Shown piece after piece: positions 43,167-51,672 of a stretch of DNA of 64,000 nt. The stretch's first letter is position 1; each line of letters starts with the position of its first letter. A program made the position numbers and the translations under genes. The notes under the pieces were generated by a model. That model made no database searches, had not been told where the DNA came from, and saw nothing but the letters and a program-made list of their open reading frames with translations. This DNA is from Chitinophaga sp. SYP-B3965 (GTDB taxonomy: Bacteria > Bacteroidota > Bacteroidia > Chitinophagales > Chitinophagaceae). The DNA lies in contig NZ_WJFD01000002.1 in assembly GCF_009647655.1 (NCBI RefSeq), positions 558,001 through 622,000 of the forward strand. Direction: 5' to 3'.

Positions 43167-44825
43167 ATGCAACCCATTGTTTGTGTACTGCTGCTGGCAG
43201 TGCTTTCTACGTATGATCCCATTCCCGCACGTTATGATGTGCTAATCCATGAAATACTTGCGGATCCTTCTCCCACGGCTGGTTTGCCGGAATTTGAATT
43301 CATTGAGCTGAAGAATGTTTCTGCTTTTCCTGTGAACTTAAGCGGTTGGGTATTAAAGGATAGCAGTACATCTGTTACCCTGCCTGCGTTTATTTTGCAG
43401 CCGGATAGTTTGGTGGTGATCTGTTCCCGTTCTGCGCTTTCTTCTTTTCCTAAAGCTCTTGCTACCAGCAGTGCTTTATCCCTTGGCAATGAAGGGGAAC
43501 GGTTATCGCTGTATGATAAAAGCGGGCGGTTGATCCATTCCGTGGAATATAGTAAAGACTGGTATAACGGAAGTATTAAAGGAAATGGAGGATGGAGCCT
43601 TGAAATGATAGATACGCAATGGCCTTGTGCGGGGTCTGAGAATTGGAAAGCATCTGTTGCTTCTAATGGTGGTACGCCAGGAGTTAGTAATTCTGTGGCA
43701 GGGAATATTCCGGAACCGCCGTTGCCGGAATTATTACGGGTGTCTGTTACGGACAGCTTTCATCTGCAGTTACATTTTTCCGGGATTGTAGATAGTATTT
43801 CTGCGGTGGGGGCTTTGGCTTATATGGGGACTGTGACGGTTCATTTTAATATGGTAGCTGTTCAATTAGCTACTCCCTTGGAAAAAGGGAAGATCTATTC
43901 CCTGCAAACTGATCGCATTACAGATTGCAGCAACCGCCAGATCTCTCAACCGGCGCCGGTTTCGTATGCGCTTCCGGAAAAGGCAGATAGTTTCGACTTA
44001 GTTATTAATGAGGTATTATTTGATCCACCTGCCGGAGCAGCTGATTTTGCGGAGATCTATAACCGGAGTCATAAGGCCATTGACCTGCAGGATATTTATT
44101 TCGCTTCTCTTAATAATGATGGTTCTATTAAACAGTCCGTTCCGCTTGTGAAAGGGCCATTCTTATTGTTGCCGGGTGCCTGGCTGGCTTTTTCAACTGA
44201 TCTGCCGGCTTTGTGCCGTTCTTATTCCTGCAAAGGGGTTTTACAGGAGATAGGTAGCTTGCCGACGTTGCCGGATGAAGAGGGTAATCTTTTGTTAGTT
44301 GGAGCGGATGGCCGGATAATTGATGCCTTATATTATAAACGTGCCTGGCATTTGAGCATTTTACCTGCTACGATGGGTATTTCACTGGAAAGGGTGCAGG
44401 CGGATGGGCATACGCAGGATCCGGGAAACTGGCATTCCGCTGCAGCCACAGCTGGTTTTGCTACACCGGGGTATGCAAATTCCCAGCAAATGCTTACGGG
44501 TAGCGGGCTTGAAGGGTTTCGCCTGACATCGGAAGTGTTCAGTCCAAATAATGACGGGCAGCAGGATGTGGCGCAATTGCAGTGGAATCTTATTGTTCCT
44601 GGTTACATTGCACAGATCACGGTGTTTGATGCGGAAGGGCGTCCAGTTCGCCATCTGGCTAATAATCAGCTGTTGGGGAGTAAAGGAAATATTAATTGGG
44701 ACGGACTTTCGGATGCCGGACAGGCGGTAAGGCCGGGAATCTATGTTATCTTTATACGGATTTTTAACATGCAAGGAAGGATAAATACCCTGAAACTCCC
44801 GCTGGTATTGGCCGGAACCTCATAA
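43167..44825 (+). CDS. Lamin-tail-domain surface protein with FlgD/T9SS-like C-terminus
   Basis: A 552-residue protein with a short hydrophobic N-terminus (MQPIVCVLLLAVLSTY), probably a signal peptide. Two lamin-tail (Ig-like) domains are visible. The first starts VLIHEILADPSPTAGLPEFEFIELKN (about 25-140) and the second LVINEVLFDPPAGAADFAEIYN (about 275-420). The C-terminal 95 residues (LTSEVFSPNNDGQQDV, ITVFDAEGRPVRHL, WDGLSDAGQAVRPGIYVIFI) resemble FlgD-Ig or gliding-type sorting domains, so export by T9SS is possible. The function is unknown; lamin-tail proteins in bacteria are often surface or nuclease-associated. Confidence 0.85.
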   Translation: MQPIVCVLLLAVLSTYDPIPARYDVLIHEILADPSPTAGLPEFEFIELKNVSAFPVNLSGWVLKDSSTSVTLPAFILQPDSLVVICSRSALSSFPKALATSSALSLGNEGERLSLYDKSGRLIHSVEYSKDWYNGSIKGNGGWSLEMIDTQWPCAGSENWKASVASNGGTPGVSNSVAGNIPEPPLPELLRVSVTDSFHLQLHFSGIVDSISAVGALAYMGTVTVHFNMVAVQLATPLEKGKIYSLQTDRITDCSNRQISQPAPVSYALPEKADSFDLVINEVLFDPPAGAADFAEIYNRSHKAIDLQDIYFASLNNDGSIKQSVPLVKGPFLLLPGAWLAFSTDLPALCRSYSCKGVLQEIGSLPTLPDEEGNLLLVGADGRIIDALYYKRAWHLSILPATMGISLERVQADGHTQDPGNWHSAAATAGFATPGYANSQQMLTGSGLEGFRLTSEVFSPNNDGQQDVAQLQWNLIVPGYIAQITVFDAEGRPVRHLANNQLLGSKGNINWDGLSDAGQAVRPGIYVIFIRIFNMQGRINTLKLPLVLAGTS

Positions 44826-44871
44826 TTTGGGGTATTTTCAGGAGATTAAGAGATATCTATTGCTAATTTTT

Positions 44872-44879
44872 TATATTTG
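44872..44879 (+). promoter_or_regulatory. -7 element of the DUF5606 gene
   Basis: TATATTTG matches TAnnTTTG and lies 20 bp upstream of the ATG at 44900. No convincing -33 element was seen. Confidence 0.5.
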
Positions 44880-44899
44880 CCGTTCTTAAAAATGAATTC

Positions 44900-45508
44900 A
44901 TGCAGTACAGAGAAATTGTTGCAGTAACCGGTTTAGGCGGTTTATTTCAATTGCTGGCCAGCAAACAGGATGGCGCTATTGTTAGATCGCTGGAAGACAA
45001 GAGCACCCGCTTCGTTTCTTCCCGGGTACATAATTTTACCCCATTGGAGAGCATTGAAGTATTCACTACTGGCGATAACGTAAACCTGGCGGCTGTTTTC
45101 CAGGCTATGCTTGATAAGGAAGCTCAATTCCCGCTTGCAGATGCCAAAGCTGATAACCAGACCGTAAAGGCTTATTTTAAAAACGTATTCCCCGAGTTTG
45201 ATGAGGAACGTGTTTATGTAAGTGATATGAAGAAGATGGTGAAATGGTATGCCATCCTCAAAACGAATGATCTGCTGAAGTTTGAAGAGGAAACTGAAGA
45301 AGGTGCGGAAGAAGAGGCTCCAGCTTCTGTAGAAGAGACTAAGCCAAAGGCTAAAGCTAAGAAGGAAGCAGCTGAAGAGGCTCCGGCTTCAGAAGAAGAG
45401 AAAGCGGCTCCTAAGAAGAAAGCGCCTGCTAAAAAAGCAGCTGCTGATGCTGAAGGAGAAGAGAAAAAGCCAAAGGCTCCGGCTAAGAAGAAGAAAACGG
45501 AAGAGTAG
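44900..45508 (+). CDS. DUF5606 domain protein with lysine/alanine/glutamate-rich tail
   Basis: A 202-residue protein. Residues 1-135 form the compact DUF5606 domain (MQYREIVAVTGLGGLFQLLASKQDGAIVR at the start, FDEERVYVSDMKKMVKWY at about 98-116), widespread in Bacteroidota. Residues 136-202 are low-complexity, alternating acidic (EEEAPASVEE) and basic (PKKKAPAKK, PAKKKKTEE) blocks that resemble histone-like or nucleic-acid-binding tails. The function of the domain is unknown. The tail suggests contact with nucleic acid or the ribosome, which is inference. It has its own promoter-like element and a terminator. Confidence 0.9.
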   Translation: MQYREIVAVTGLGGLFQLLASKQDGAIVRSLEDKSTRFVSSRVHNFTPLESIEVFTTGDNVNLAAVFQAMLDKEAQFPLADAKADNQTVKAYFKNVFPEFDEERVYVSDMKKMVKWYAILKTNDLLKFEEETEEGAEEEAPASVEETKPKAKAKKEAAEEAPASEEEKAAPKKKAPAKKAAADAEGEEKKPKAPAKKKKTEE

Positions 45509-45582
45509 TTCTTTCTTTTTGTTATAAGGGAGCTGCCGCGAGGCAATTCCTTTTATAAAGGAGAATTGATTCCCGTCAAAAT

Positions 45583-45622
45583 AAAAAAATTCCAAATCCC
45601 CTATAGGATTTGGAATTTTTTT
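45583..45622. terminator. Bidirectional terminator after the DUF5606 gene
   Basis: A 17-bp stem, AAAAAAATTCCAAATCC (45583-45599) with 45606-45622, and T-runs on both strands. A second, weaker hairpin (TGCC-GCGA-GGCA) lies at about 45531-45542. Confidence 0.9.
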
Positions 45623-45669
45623 TGTGGGGATGTGTTTTTAGCTATTTTTAATGAATAACAGAAAGAATC

Positions 45670-47388
45670 ATGCAAACTGCTCATATTTCCGCACCGCCCA
45701 GGCATTTTTTACCAGCCGATTTTACGGTTACCACATGGGACGCATTACAACCTTATTTTGAAGCACTGCAAAACAGGCCACTGCTAAACGTTTCCGAACT
45801 GGAACAATGGCTGGCAGATATCAGTGAAGTAGAAGCGGTGATCAGCGAAGACGCTTGCTGGCGCCAGATCCGGATGACCCGCGACACGGCCAACAAAGAA
45901 TACGAAGAAGCATTCACTTACTTCTGCATGGAAATACAGCCTAAACTGCAACCTTATGCAGATGCGCTGAACCGCAAACTCCTGGCCTGTGAGTTCAAAG
46001 ACCAGCTGGATCAACAGTTGTATTTCACTTATCTCCGCAATGTGCAGAAACAGGTGAAACTGTTCCAGGAAAAGAATGTGCCCATACAGGCAGAACTTAG
46101 TGTGATGGCCCAACAATATGGTGTGATCTCCGGTTCCATGACGGTAGAAGTAAATGGACAGGAATACACTTTACAACAGGCCGCAAAATTCCTGGAGAAT
46201 CCTGACCGTGCTTTAAGAGAAGAAGTATTTACCAAAACGGCCGCCCGCCGTTTGAAAGATAAAGATCAGCTGGATCAATTGTATTCCACGCTGGTAGGCA
46301 AACGCCACGAAATAGCCCTGAATGCCGGTTTCGCCAATTACCGGGATTACAAGTTCGAAGAGCTGGGCCGTTTTGAATATACCAAGGAAGATTGCTTCCA
46401 GTTCCATGCGGCAGTGAAAGAACATATCCTTCCGCTGGTGAAACAATCCCTGGAAAGACAAAAAGCCAAACTGGGCCTGGATGTATTGAAACCATGGGAT
46501 AGCGATGCAGAGCCACATGGCACCAAACCTTTGGAGCCGTTTAAAAGCGGAGAGGAAATGGTGAACAAGTCCATCGAATGTTTTACACAGCTGCGCCCTT
46601 TCTTTGGAGAATGTTTGCAGGTGATGAAAGAGATGGGCCGCCTTGACCTGGATAGCCGGAAGAATAAAGCCCCCGGCGGGTATAACTGTCCGCTGGCAGA
46701 AACCGGTGTTCCCTTTATTTTCATGAATGCTGCAGGACAAATGAAAGACCTCACTACGATGGTACATGAAGGTGGTCACGCTATTCATTCTTTCCTGAGC
46801 CATCATCTTTCTCTCAGTGCCTTCAAGGAGTATCCAATGGAGATTGCGGAAGTAGCCAGCATGAGCATGGAATTATTCAGCATGGACCATTGGGATATTT
46901 TCTTTGATAACCCGGAAGAATTACGCCGTGCTAAATTGCAGCAGCTGGAACGTTCTATCACCATTTTCCCATGGATAGCGATCATTGATAAATTCCAGCA
47001 CTGGATCTATGAACATCCGCAACATACAGTGGCAGAACGTACCGCGGAATGGGTGAAGATCATGGATGAATTCTCTCCCGGCAATATCGACTGGAGCGGC
47101 CATGAGGCATATCGTTCCAATAACTGGCAGCGTCAGCTGCATTTGTTTGAAGTGCCTTTCTATTATATTGAATATGGCATTGCACAATTAGGAGCGATTG
47201 CTATGTGGAAACAGTATAAGGAAAATCCAAAGCAGGCGCTGGACAATTATGAGAAAGCACTGAGCCTTGGTTATACAAAAACGTTGAGAGAATTATATAC
47301 AGCTGCGGGGATCAGGTTTGATTTCTCTCCGGCTTACGTGAAAGAGCTGGCGGGTTTTGTGCAGCAGGAGATTGATAAGATCGTTTAA
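45670..47388 (+). CDS. M3 family oligoendopeptidase
   Basis: A 572-residue zinc metallopeptidase. The zinc site is HEGGH (366-370) within TMVHEGGHAIHSFLSH, with the third ligand in EYPMEIAEVASMSMELF some 25 residues further on. The sequence ELGRFEYTKEDCFQF and the C-terminal EVPFYYIEYGIAQLGAIAMW are typical of bacterial M3 oligoendopeptidases. No signal peptide is seen, so it acts in the cytoplasm on short peptides. It ends in a clear terminator that abuts the next gene. Confidence 0.94.
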   Translation: MQTAHISAPPRHFLPADFTVTTWDALQPYFEALQNRPLLNVSELEQWLADISEVEAVISEDACWRQIRMTRDTANKEYEEAFTYFCMEIQPKLQPYADALNRKLLACEFKDQLDQQLYFTYLRNVQKQVKLFQEKNVPIQAELSVMAQQYGVISGSMTVEVNGQEYTLQQAAKFLENPDRALREEVFTKTAARRLKDKDQLDQLYSTLVGKRHEIALNAGFANYRDYKFEELGRFEYTKEDCFQFHAAVKEHILPLVKQSLERQKAKLGLDVLKPWDSDAEPHGTKPLEPFKSGEEMVNKSIECFTQLRPFFGECLQVMKEMGRLDLDSRKNKAPGGYNCPLAETGVPFIFMNAAGQMKDLTTMVHEGGHAIHSFLSHHLSLSAFKEYPMEIAEVASMSMELFSMDHWDIFFDNPEELRRAKLQQLERSITIFPWIAIIDKFQHWIYEHPQHTVAERTAEWVKIMDEFSPGNIDWSGHEAYRSNNWQRQLHLFEVPFYYIEYGIAQLGAIAMWKQYKENPKQALDNYEKALSLGYTKTLRELYTAAGIRFDFSPAYVKELAGFVQQEIDKIV

Positions 47389-47400
47389 ATTTACTTTATG

Positions 47401-47432
47401 CGGAGATGCACTAATTGCATCTCCGTTTTTTT
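47401..47432 (+). terminator. Terminator whose T-run touches the next start codon
   Basis: CGGAGATGCA (47401-47410) pairs perfectly with TGCATCTCCG (47416-47425), followed by seven T (47426-47432). The ATG of the DUF6624 gene is the very next base. Confidence 0.9.
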
Positions 47433-48122
47433 ATGAAAGCTATATCCCTTTCCCTATTAACCTTCCTGATCAGTCTTTCTTCCTTTGCGCAGAAAGACAC
47501 TGCTCTTGCCAGGGCACTGGATAGTATTTATATCAGTGATCAAAGCCTACGGAAAATTTATGGCAGGCAGCCTGCTATGGATTCCTTTGCCAGTGCAAAT
47601 GATGTTCCCAAAGGCATGGTATATCCCGCATTAGATGCAGAGATAGCCACCATCGATTCCCGCAATATGCGATTTATCAGATCAGTGATCAAAAAGCAGG
47701 GTTATCCGGGGAAGAGCCTGGTAGGTGAAAGAGCGAGCACAGTAGCGGTAAGTGTTATGCTGCATTCAAACAAGGTGAAAGCATACCTGCCGTTGTTAAA
47801 GGCAGCTGCCGAAAGCGGTGAACTTGCATTCAGATCTTATGCGGTGGCCCTGGACTATTACCTGATGCACAAAGGAGAGGAACAGGTTTATGGCACTCAG
47901 TTTGGCTGGGTGAAATTTAAGAAAGGAGGAGGAGGAACTATCATCTGGCCTGTTAAAGATCCGGAAGGTGTGAATGAGCGCAGGGGAAAAGCCGGATTCA
48001 CCAGTACCGTGGAACAAAGTGCCACCCAAATGTCGATTGATTATAAGGTGTATCAATTATCTGACCTGGAGAAACAGGCGAAAGTGAAAAAGCCTATTTA
48101 CACTCCTTACATACGCCGCTAA
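47433..48122 (+). CDS. DUF6624-like secreted protein
   Basis: A 229-residue protein from the ATG at 47433, with a good signal peptide (MKAISLSLLTFLISLSSFAQ). The mature chain contains the features of the DUF6624 group: a helical start with DSIYISDQSLR, then DSRNMRFIRSVIKKQGYPGKSLVG, a HSNK helix region and EEQVYGTQFGW. The function is unknown. The frame stays open upstream to a TTG at 47415, which lies inside the preceding terminator stem. The 3' end overlaps the convergent Fur-family gene by 29 bases. Confidence 0.85.
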   Translation: MKAISLSLLTFLISLSSFAQKDTALARALDSIYISDQSLRKIYGRQPAMDSFASANDVPKGMVYPALDAEIATIDSRNMRFIRSVIKKQGYPGKSLVGERASTVAVSVMLHSNKVKAYLPLLKAAAESGELAFRSYAVALDYYLMHKGEEQVYGTQFGWVKFKKGGGGTIIWPVKDPEGVNERRGKAGFTSTVEQSATQMSIDYKVYQLSDLEKQAKVKKPIYTPYIRR

Positions 48123-48522
48123 CTACTACTTCCACATTATGCAATGCATAACCCTTCGGCAGTGAGATAACAGGCACATCTGTTTCTTCGAGGCATTGTG
48201 TACTGCCGCATTCTTCGCAACGGAAATGTACGTGGTGATCATGGTGTTCATGTTCTTTACATTCCGATCTGCAGATGGCATATCGTACGGAGGTATCTGT
48301 GGTGGGGATCTTGTGTACGATCCCTTTGTCCAGGAAGGTTTGCAGTGTACGGTAAATGGTTACCCTGTCGAACGACTTGCCGCTCAATTTTTCAAAATCC
48401 GCATGTTCGAGTGCACCATTACTTTTCAAAAAGAGCTCCAGGATCTTTACACGCGTATCCGTAATACTCAGGTTACTGGAGCGCAACAACTGCACGATGA
48501 GTTCTTTATTTTTAGCAGACAT
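48094..48522 (-). CDS. Fur family transcriptional regulator, probably Zur-like
   Basis: A 142-residue metal-responsive regulator. The winged-helix part has the recognition region SFDRVTIYRTLQTFLDKG (about 50-67). The dimerisation domain carries a histidine cluster HEHHDHHVHF (91-100) and two cysteine pairs, CEEC (102-105) and CKEC (138-141), which would hold a structural zinc. The layout fits Fur/Zur-type proteins. It is the last gene of a five-gene operon (ATPase, permease, DUF3299-like lipoprotein, SCO1, Fur) headed by a GCAAC/GTTGC dyad, so it may repress its own operon. Whether it senses zinc or iron cannot be decided from the sequence. Confidence 0.92.
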   Translation of the reverse strand: MSAKNKELIVQLLRSSNLSITDTRVKILELFLKSNGALEHADFEKLSGKSFDRVTIYRTLQTFLDKGIVHKIPTTDTSVRYAICRSECKEHEHHDHHVHFRCEECGSTQCLEETDVPVISLPKGYALHNVEVVVSGVCKECK

Positions 48523-48533
48523 GTGATATCAAT

Positions 48534-49160
48534 TTATTCATGCATCAGCTGATCTATTTCCTTGATCAGCTTGTCAATATCTTTATCTTTTGTTCCTTCA
48601 TATAAACCCCTGATCTGGCCATCACCATCTACCAGTGCAAACCACTGGGTGTGAATGAAATCATCTTCACCGGTGTAATGACCATCGTCAACGAGGTAAC
48701 TTTCGCGGGCCAGTTTGTACAGGTGCCTTTTATCCCCTGTTAAAAAGAGCCAGTTCTTTACATCTGCACCATGTTTAGCAGCGTATGCTTTTAACACGGG
48801 AATGGAATCGTATTCAGGATCTGAGGTATGGGAGAGGATGAGGAAATTTGGATTCTCCTTATACTTTGCATACACTTTCTCCATGTTCTTATTCATCACC
48901 GGGCAGATATTCGTACAGGTAGTGAAGAAATATTCTGCCACGTAGATCTTTCCTTTTACGTTGTCCTGCGTGATGGTCTTTCCATCCTGGTTGGTCAGTT
49001 TGAAACCCTGTACGGTGTGGCCAGGTGTTCCCAATACCGGCAACTTTTCCTTTCCGAAAAATTCACCGGTGCCTTCTTTGATCATCAGTCCGGCAAAACC
49101 CATGAAACCAACGCTCAGCAACACAAAAAAGGAGATATAAAAGATCGCTTTCTTAGACAT
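48534..49160 (-). CDS. SCO1/SenC family thioredoxin-like protein
   Basis: A 208-residue membrane-anchored periplasmic protein (N-terminal helix about 7-27). The thioredoxin fold contains the SCO copper site C82-x3-C86 in TTCTNICP and the distal ligand H170 in DFIHTQWFAL. SCO proteins deliver copper to the CuA site of cytochrome oxidase or act as redox chaperones. Here the gene sits in a metal-regulated operon, 11 bp upstream of the Fur-family gene and 57 bp downstream of a lipoprotein gene. A cytochrome-oxidase assembly role remains possible. Confidence 0.93.
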   Translation of the reverse strand: MSKKAIFYISFFVLLSVGFMGFAGLMIKEGTGEFFGKEKLPVLGTPGHTVQGFKLTNQDGKTITQDNVKGKIYVAEYFFTTCTNICPVMNKNMEKVYAKYKENPNFLILSHTSDPEYDSIPVLKAYAAKHGADVKNWLFLTGDKRHLYKLARESYLVDDGHYTGEDDFIHTQWFALVDGDGQIRGLYEGTKDKDIDKLIKEIDQLMHE

Positions 49161-49217
49161 ATCAATTCCGTCTTAAATCTAATATACAAAGGTAGCACAG
49201 TTTGAGCAGATCACCAT

Positions 49218-49757
49218 TTACTTGGTTACGAGTACGGCGTCGTCCAGGTTATAATATAATTCGTAAATGTTTTTCTCGTTGAGCCTTAGTCTGCCCTGGA
49301 AGCGAACGTAGTCATCTGTTTCAAAAGCTGGTTTGCCGGATTTGAACTTGAGGGTCATGATCGTTTCCGGGCCTGCGCCTCCGCAAAAGAAGCAGGAGCT
49401 GTTGGGATTGGCGGATAACACGAACATTCCACCTTTGGCATCTACGGGTACCACGTAACCGCTGATGCTGATGGTTTTTCCGTGCAGGGCTTTAATGGTG
49501 CGGGAAAAAGAAGGGTACAACATGGGCATTTGCATCTTTTCATCCCATTTACGGTCGAAGATCACGTCTGAAAGTTGTTTCCAGGTGATCTTCTGCACTG
49601 CGGTATCGTCCGGATAGTACACTGTGGACATGGGGAGGCTTGATCCTTGCGAGAAGTTTAAAATGAAATTTCCATGTTTGCAGTACCGCGAGACGTTGGA
49701 GCAGGACACCATCAGGAAAGCCATCGCTGCCACTAATAATCGTTCTATTTTAAGCAT
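49218..49757 (-). CDS. DUF3299-like lipoprotein with CFFC motif
   Basis: A 179-residue lipoprotein with a lipobox ending at C19 (MVSC). The body resembles DUF3299 proteins: LHGKTISISGYVVPVDAKGG, then SSCFFCGGAGPETIMTLKF and FQGRLRLNEKN. The C-F-F-C pair could bind a metal ion or form a disulfide; this is inference. The gene overlaps the upstream permease gene by 8 bases, indicating translational coupling. It is a good candidate for a periplasmic metal-handling partner of the transporter and of SCO1, but no function has been shown in the sequence. Confidence 0.82.
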   Translation of the reverse strand: MLKIERLLVAAMAFLMVSCSNVSRYCKHGNFILNFSQGSSLPMSTVYYPDDTAVQKITWKQLSDVIFDRKWDEKMQMPMLYPSFSRTIKALHGKTISISGYVVPVDAKGGMFVLSANPNSSCFFCGGAGPETIMTLKFKSGKPAFETDDYVRFQGRLRLNEKNIYELYYNLDDAVLVTK

Positions 49758-50913
49758 TTGCCAATGTTTTAGAAATGTTCAGCCGGAAAGCCCGGATAGC
49801 AGGAAAAAGTGCGGCCAGTAAACAGGCTGCGAGAATCGCTGCAGCCGTGATCAGATCTGCCGGCGTGATCTTCCATGCACCTGAGAAATTTAAATGATAA
49901 TGTGAAAAGACCTCCTGTTGCAGGAACCATCCGCTTAACCTGCTGAGTAAAAAGCCGCCGAGGATACCAGCTATGCCTAAAATACCAGCTTCGGCCAATA
50001 CTAAGCTTAATAGTTTTCCTCTTCCCCAACCCATACTTCTCAGCAGCGCGAGTTCATATCTTCTTTCATGGGTCCCCTGCACCAGCATTACAAAGATACT
50101 ACAGGTTGCAAGGCCTGCCAATAACCATCCGAGGATCCGCAGCACTGCGGTGCCTGAGCCCATCAGGGATTGCAACCGGTTAATTTCTATAGCGGGAACA
50201 GCGGCTTGCATGTTGGTGTTTTCGTTCACCATGCGGGGCATTTGCAACTGGGCCAGAGGGCTTTTGAATTTGATGAGTACGGAAGTGATCTGGCGTTCAT
50301 TTGTTTCGTGGATCGTCCATACGCTTTGTAATGAAGTAAGGATCAGTTGATCAACCGAAAGTCCGGTTGGCGGAAGGACGCCCGTAACCACATAATTATG
50401 TTCTTCATGTACATGCCCCTTTTCTCCCAGGCCATGTGTTCCGGCAAATTTACTGCCCACTTTCAACTGGCTGCGTTTGGCCACTGTGGCACCTATCACT
50501 ACTTCCATATCTTGTGAGAATACTTTGCCGGTAGCTGGTTGCAGATTGTATTTTTTAAGATAAGCATCCGTTGTTCCGATGATGCGGTAACCCATGTAAG
50601 CATCTCCCAGTGAAATAGGAATGGCGGATTCAACAAGCGGATGCTGCATAAAACGTTGTGCTTCTTCCAGGGAAATATTTCCCGTAGGGGCGTCAATGTT
50701 ATATACGCTGGATAAGATCAGTTGCAAGGGGCTGCCTTTTGCACCCAGCACCATATCCACTCCGTCGATCTGTTTCTCTAATTGTTCCTGCGCCTGGCGG
50801 CTCAATGTGATGAGCAGCAACAATACCGCAGTGCTGCAAGCCAGTAATAACCAGCAAAGCACTGCGTACAGCGGTTTATGTAAAAGATTTTTAAAAGCAA
50901 TGCGCAGGATCAT
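49750..50913 (-). CDS. FtsX/MacB-type ABC transporter permease
   Basis: A 387-residue permease with an N-terminal helix (about 14-38), a large periplasmic domain (MacB_PCD-like, about 40-225) and three C-terminal helices of the FtsX fold (about 255-380, with LLRSMGWGRGKLLSLVLAEAGILGIAG). This is the architecture of LolC/MacB mechanotransmission transporters, which act on periplasmic or outer-membrane substrates rather than simple uptake. The ATPase gene is directly upstream with an ATGA overlap, and a lipoprotein gene overlaps downstream. The substrate is unknown; the genetic context points to metal or envelope homeostasis. Confidence 0.93.
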   Translation of the reverse strand: MILRIAFKNLLHKPLYAVLCWLLLACSTAVLLLLITLSRQAQEQLEKQIDGVDMVLGAKGSPLQLILSSVYNIDAPTGNISLEEAQRFMQHPLVESAIPISLGDAYMGYRIIGTTDAYLKKYNLQPATGKVFSQDMEVVIGATVAKRSQLKVGSKFAGTHGLGEKGHVHEEHNYVVTGVLPPTGLSVDQLILTSLQSVWTIHETNERQITSVLIKFKSPLAQLQMPRMVNENTNMQAAVPAIEINRLQSLMGSGTAVLRILGWLLAGLATCSIFVMLVQGTHERRYELALLRSMGWGRGKLLSLVLAEAGILGIAGILGGFLLSRLSGWFLQQEVFSHYHLNFSGAWKITPADLITAAAILAACLLAALFPAIRAFRLNISKTLANA

Positions 50914-51518
50914 GACAGCGTAATATGATGAGCGAAAAGTTGTTTCAACCGGTTATCATGTGTAACAATGAGCAGTGCTGCTCTTTGTTCCGCAGCCTGT
51001 GCTGCCAGTAACTTGGCGACGGCTATGCAATTCTCATCGTCCAGACTGGCGGTGGGTTCATCTGCGAGTAATAATTGCGGGGATTGCAAAAGCGCGCGTG
51101 TGATGGAAGCACGTTGCTGTTCTCCCTGGCTCAGTTGGGCTGGTTTTTTATGCAGCAGCTGTTGGATACCCAGTTTTTCGGAAATCTCCTGTAGCCTTGT
51201 ATTCTTAGATACCAGCAAAAGATTCTCTCTTACAGACAATGACGCAATGAAGTGAGACTGCTGATAAATGATGCCAATGTGTTTCCCCCGAAAAGCATCC
51301 ATGGCTGCGGGCTTCATTGACTGAATGGCTGTACCTGCCACATGAATTTCTCCAATGGCGGGTTTCAGCAAACCCGCCAGGAGGTGCAGCAGGGTGGTTT
51401 TCCCTACCCCTGAGCCTCCTGTGATCAATAACACATCGCCTGCTGCACATTCCATGTCTGGAAACAACAACGCATGACCGTTTGGATGGGCATAGACAAG
51501 ATTTCTGGTGTATAGCAT
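50910..51518 (-). CDS. ABC transporter ATP-binding protein (LolD/MacB-type)
   Basis: A 202-residue ATPase from the ATG at 51518 (MLYTRNLVYAHPNG). The longer open frame to 51581 would run through the proposed operator and is not preferred. Motifs: Walker A GGSGVGKT (34-41), Q-loop IYQQSH (about 84-89), ABC signature LSQGEQQR (129-136), Walker B LLLADE (149-154) and the H-loop in VTHD. It energises the FtsX-type permease, whose start codon overlaps its stop. It is the first gene of the operon. Confidence 0.93.
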   Translation of the reverse strand: MLYTRNLVYAHPNGHALLFPDMECAAGDVLLITGGSGVGKTTLLHLLAGLLKPAIGEIHVAGTAIQSMKPAAMDAFRGKHIGIIYQQSHFIASLSVRENLLLVSKNTRLQEISEKLGIQQLLHKKPAQLSQGEQQRASITRALLQSPQLLLADEPTASLDDENCIAVAKLLAAQAAEQRAALLIVTHDNRLKQLFAHHITLS

Positions 51519-51535
51519 AGTTCTTTTCTTTAAAA

Positions 51536-51548
51536 GCAACACAGTTGC
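51536..51548. promoter_or_regulatory. GCAAC-ACA-GTTGC dyad upstream of the ABC operon (putative Zur/Fur box)
   Basis: GCAACACAGTTGC is a perfect 5-3-5 dyad 17 bp upstream of the ATPase ATG on the minus strand. It shares its core with the dyad at 51617-51631. Its placement over the likely start region would allow repression. Confidence 0.6.
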
Positions 51549-51616
51549 ATTCAGCCACTTACGAGTGGCGAAGATACCCATCCCATCTGATATTTTATTA
51601 GAAAGTTACAATTAAG

Positions 51617-51631
51617 TGCAACAAAGTTGCA
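51617..51631. promoter_or_regulatory. TGCAAC-AAA-GTTGCA dyad upstream of merC (putative Zur/Fur box)
   Basis: TGCAACAAAGTTGCA is a perfect 6-3-6 dyad 41 bp upstream of the MerC-family ATG at 51673. The two dyads are 69 bp apart between divergent transcription units, as expected for a shared metalloregulator. Confidence 0.65.
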
Positions 51632-51672
51632 AAAGTATCTTAGTTTTGTTCTCCATTAAAAAATCATCCACC

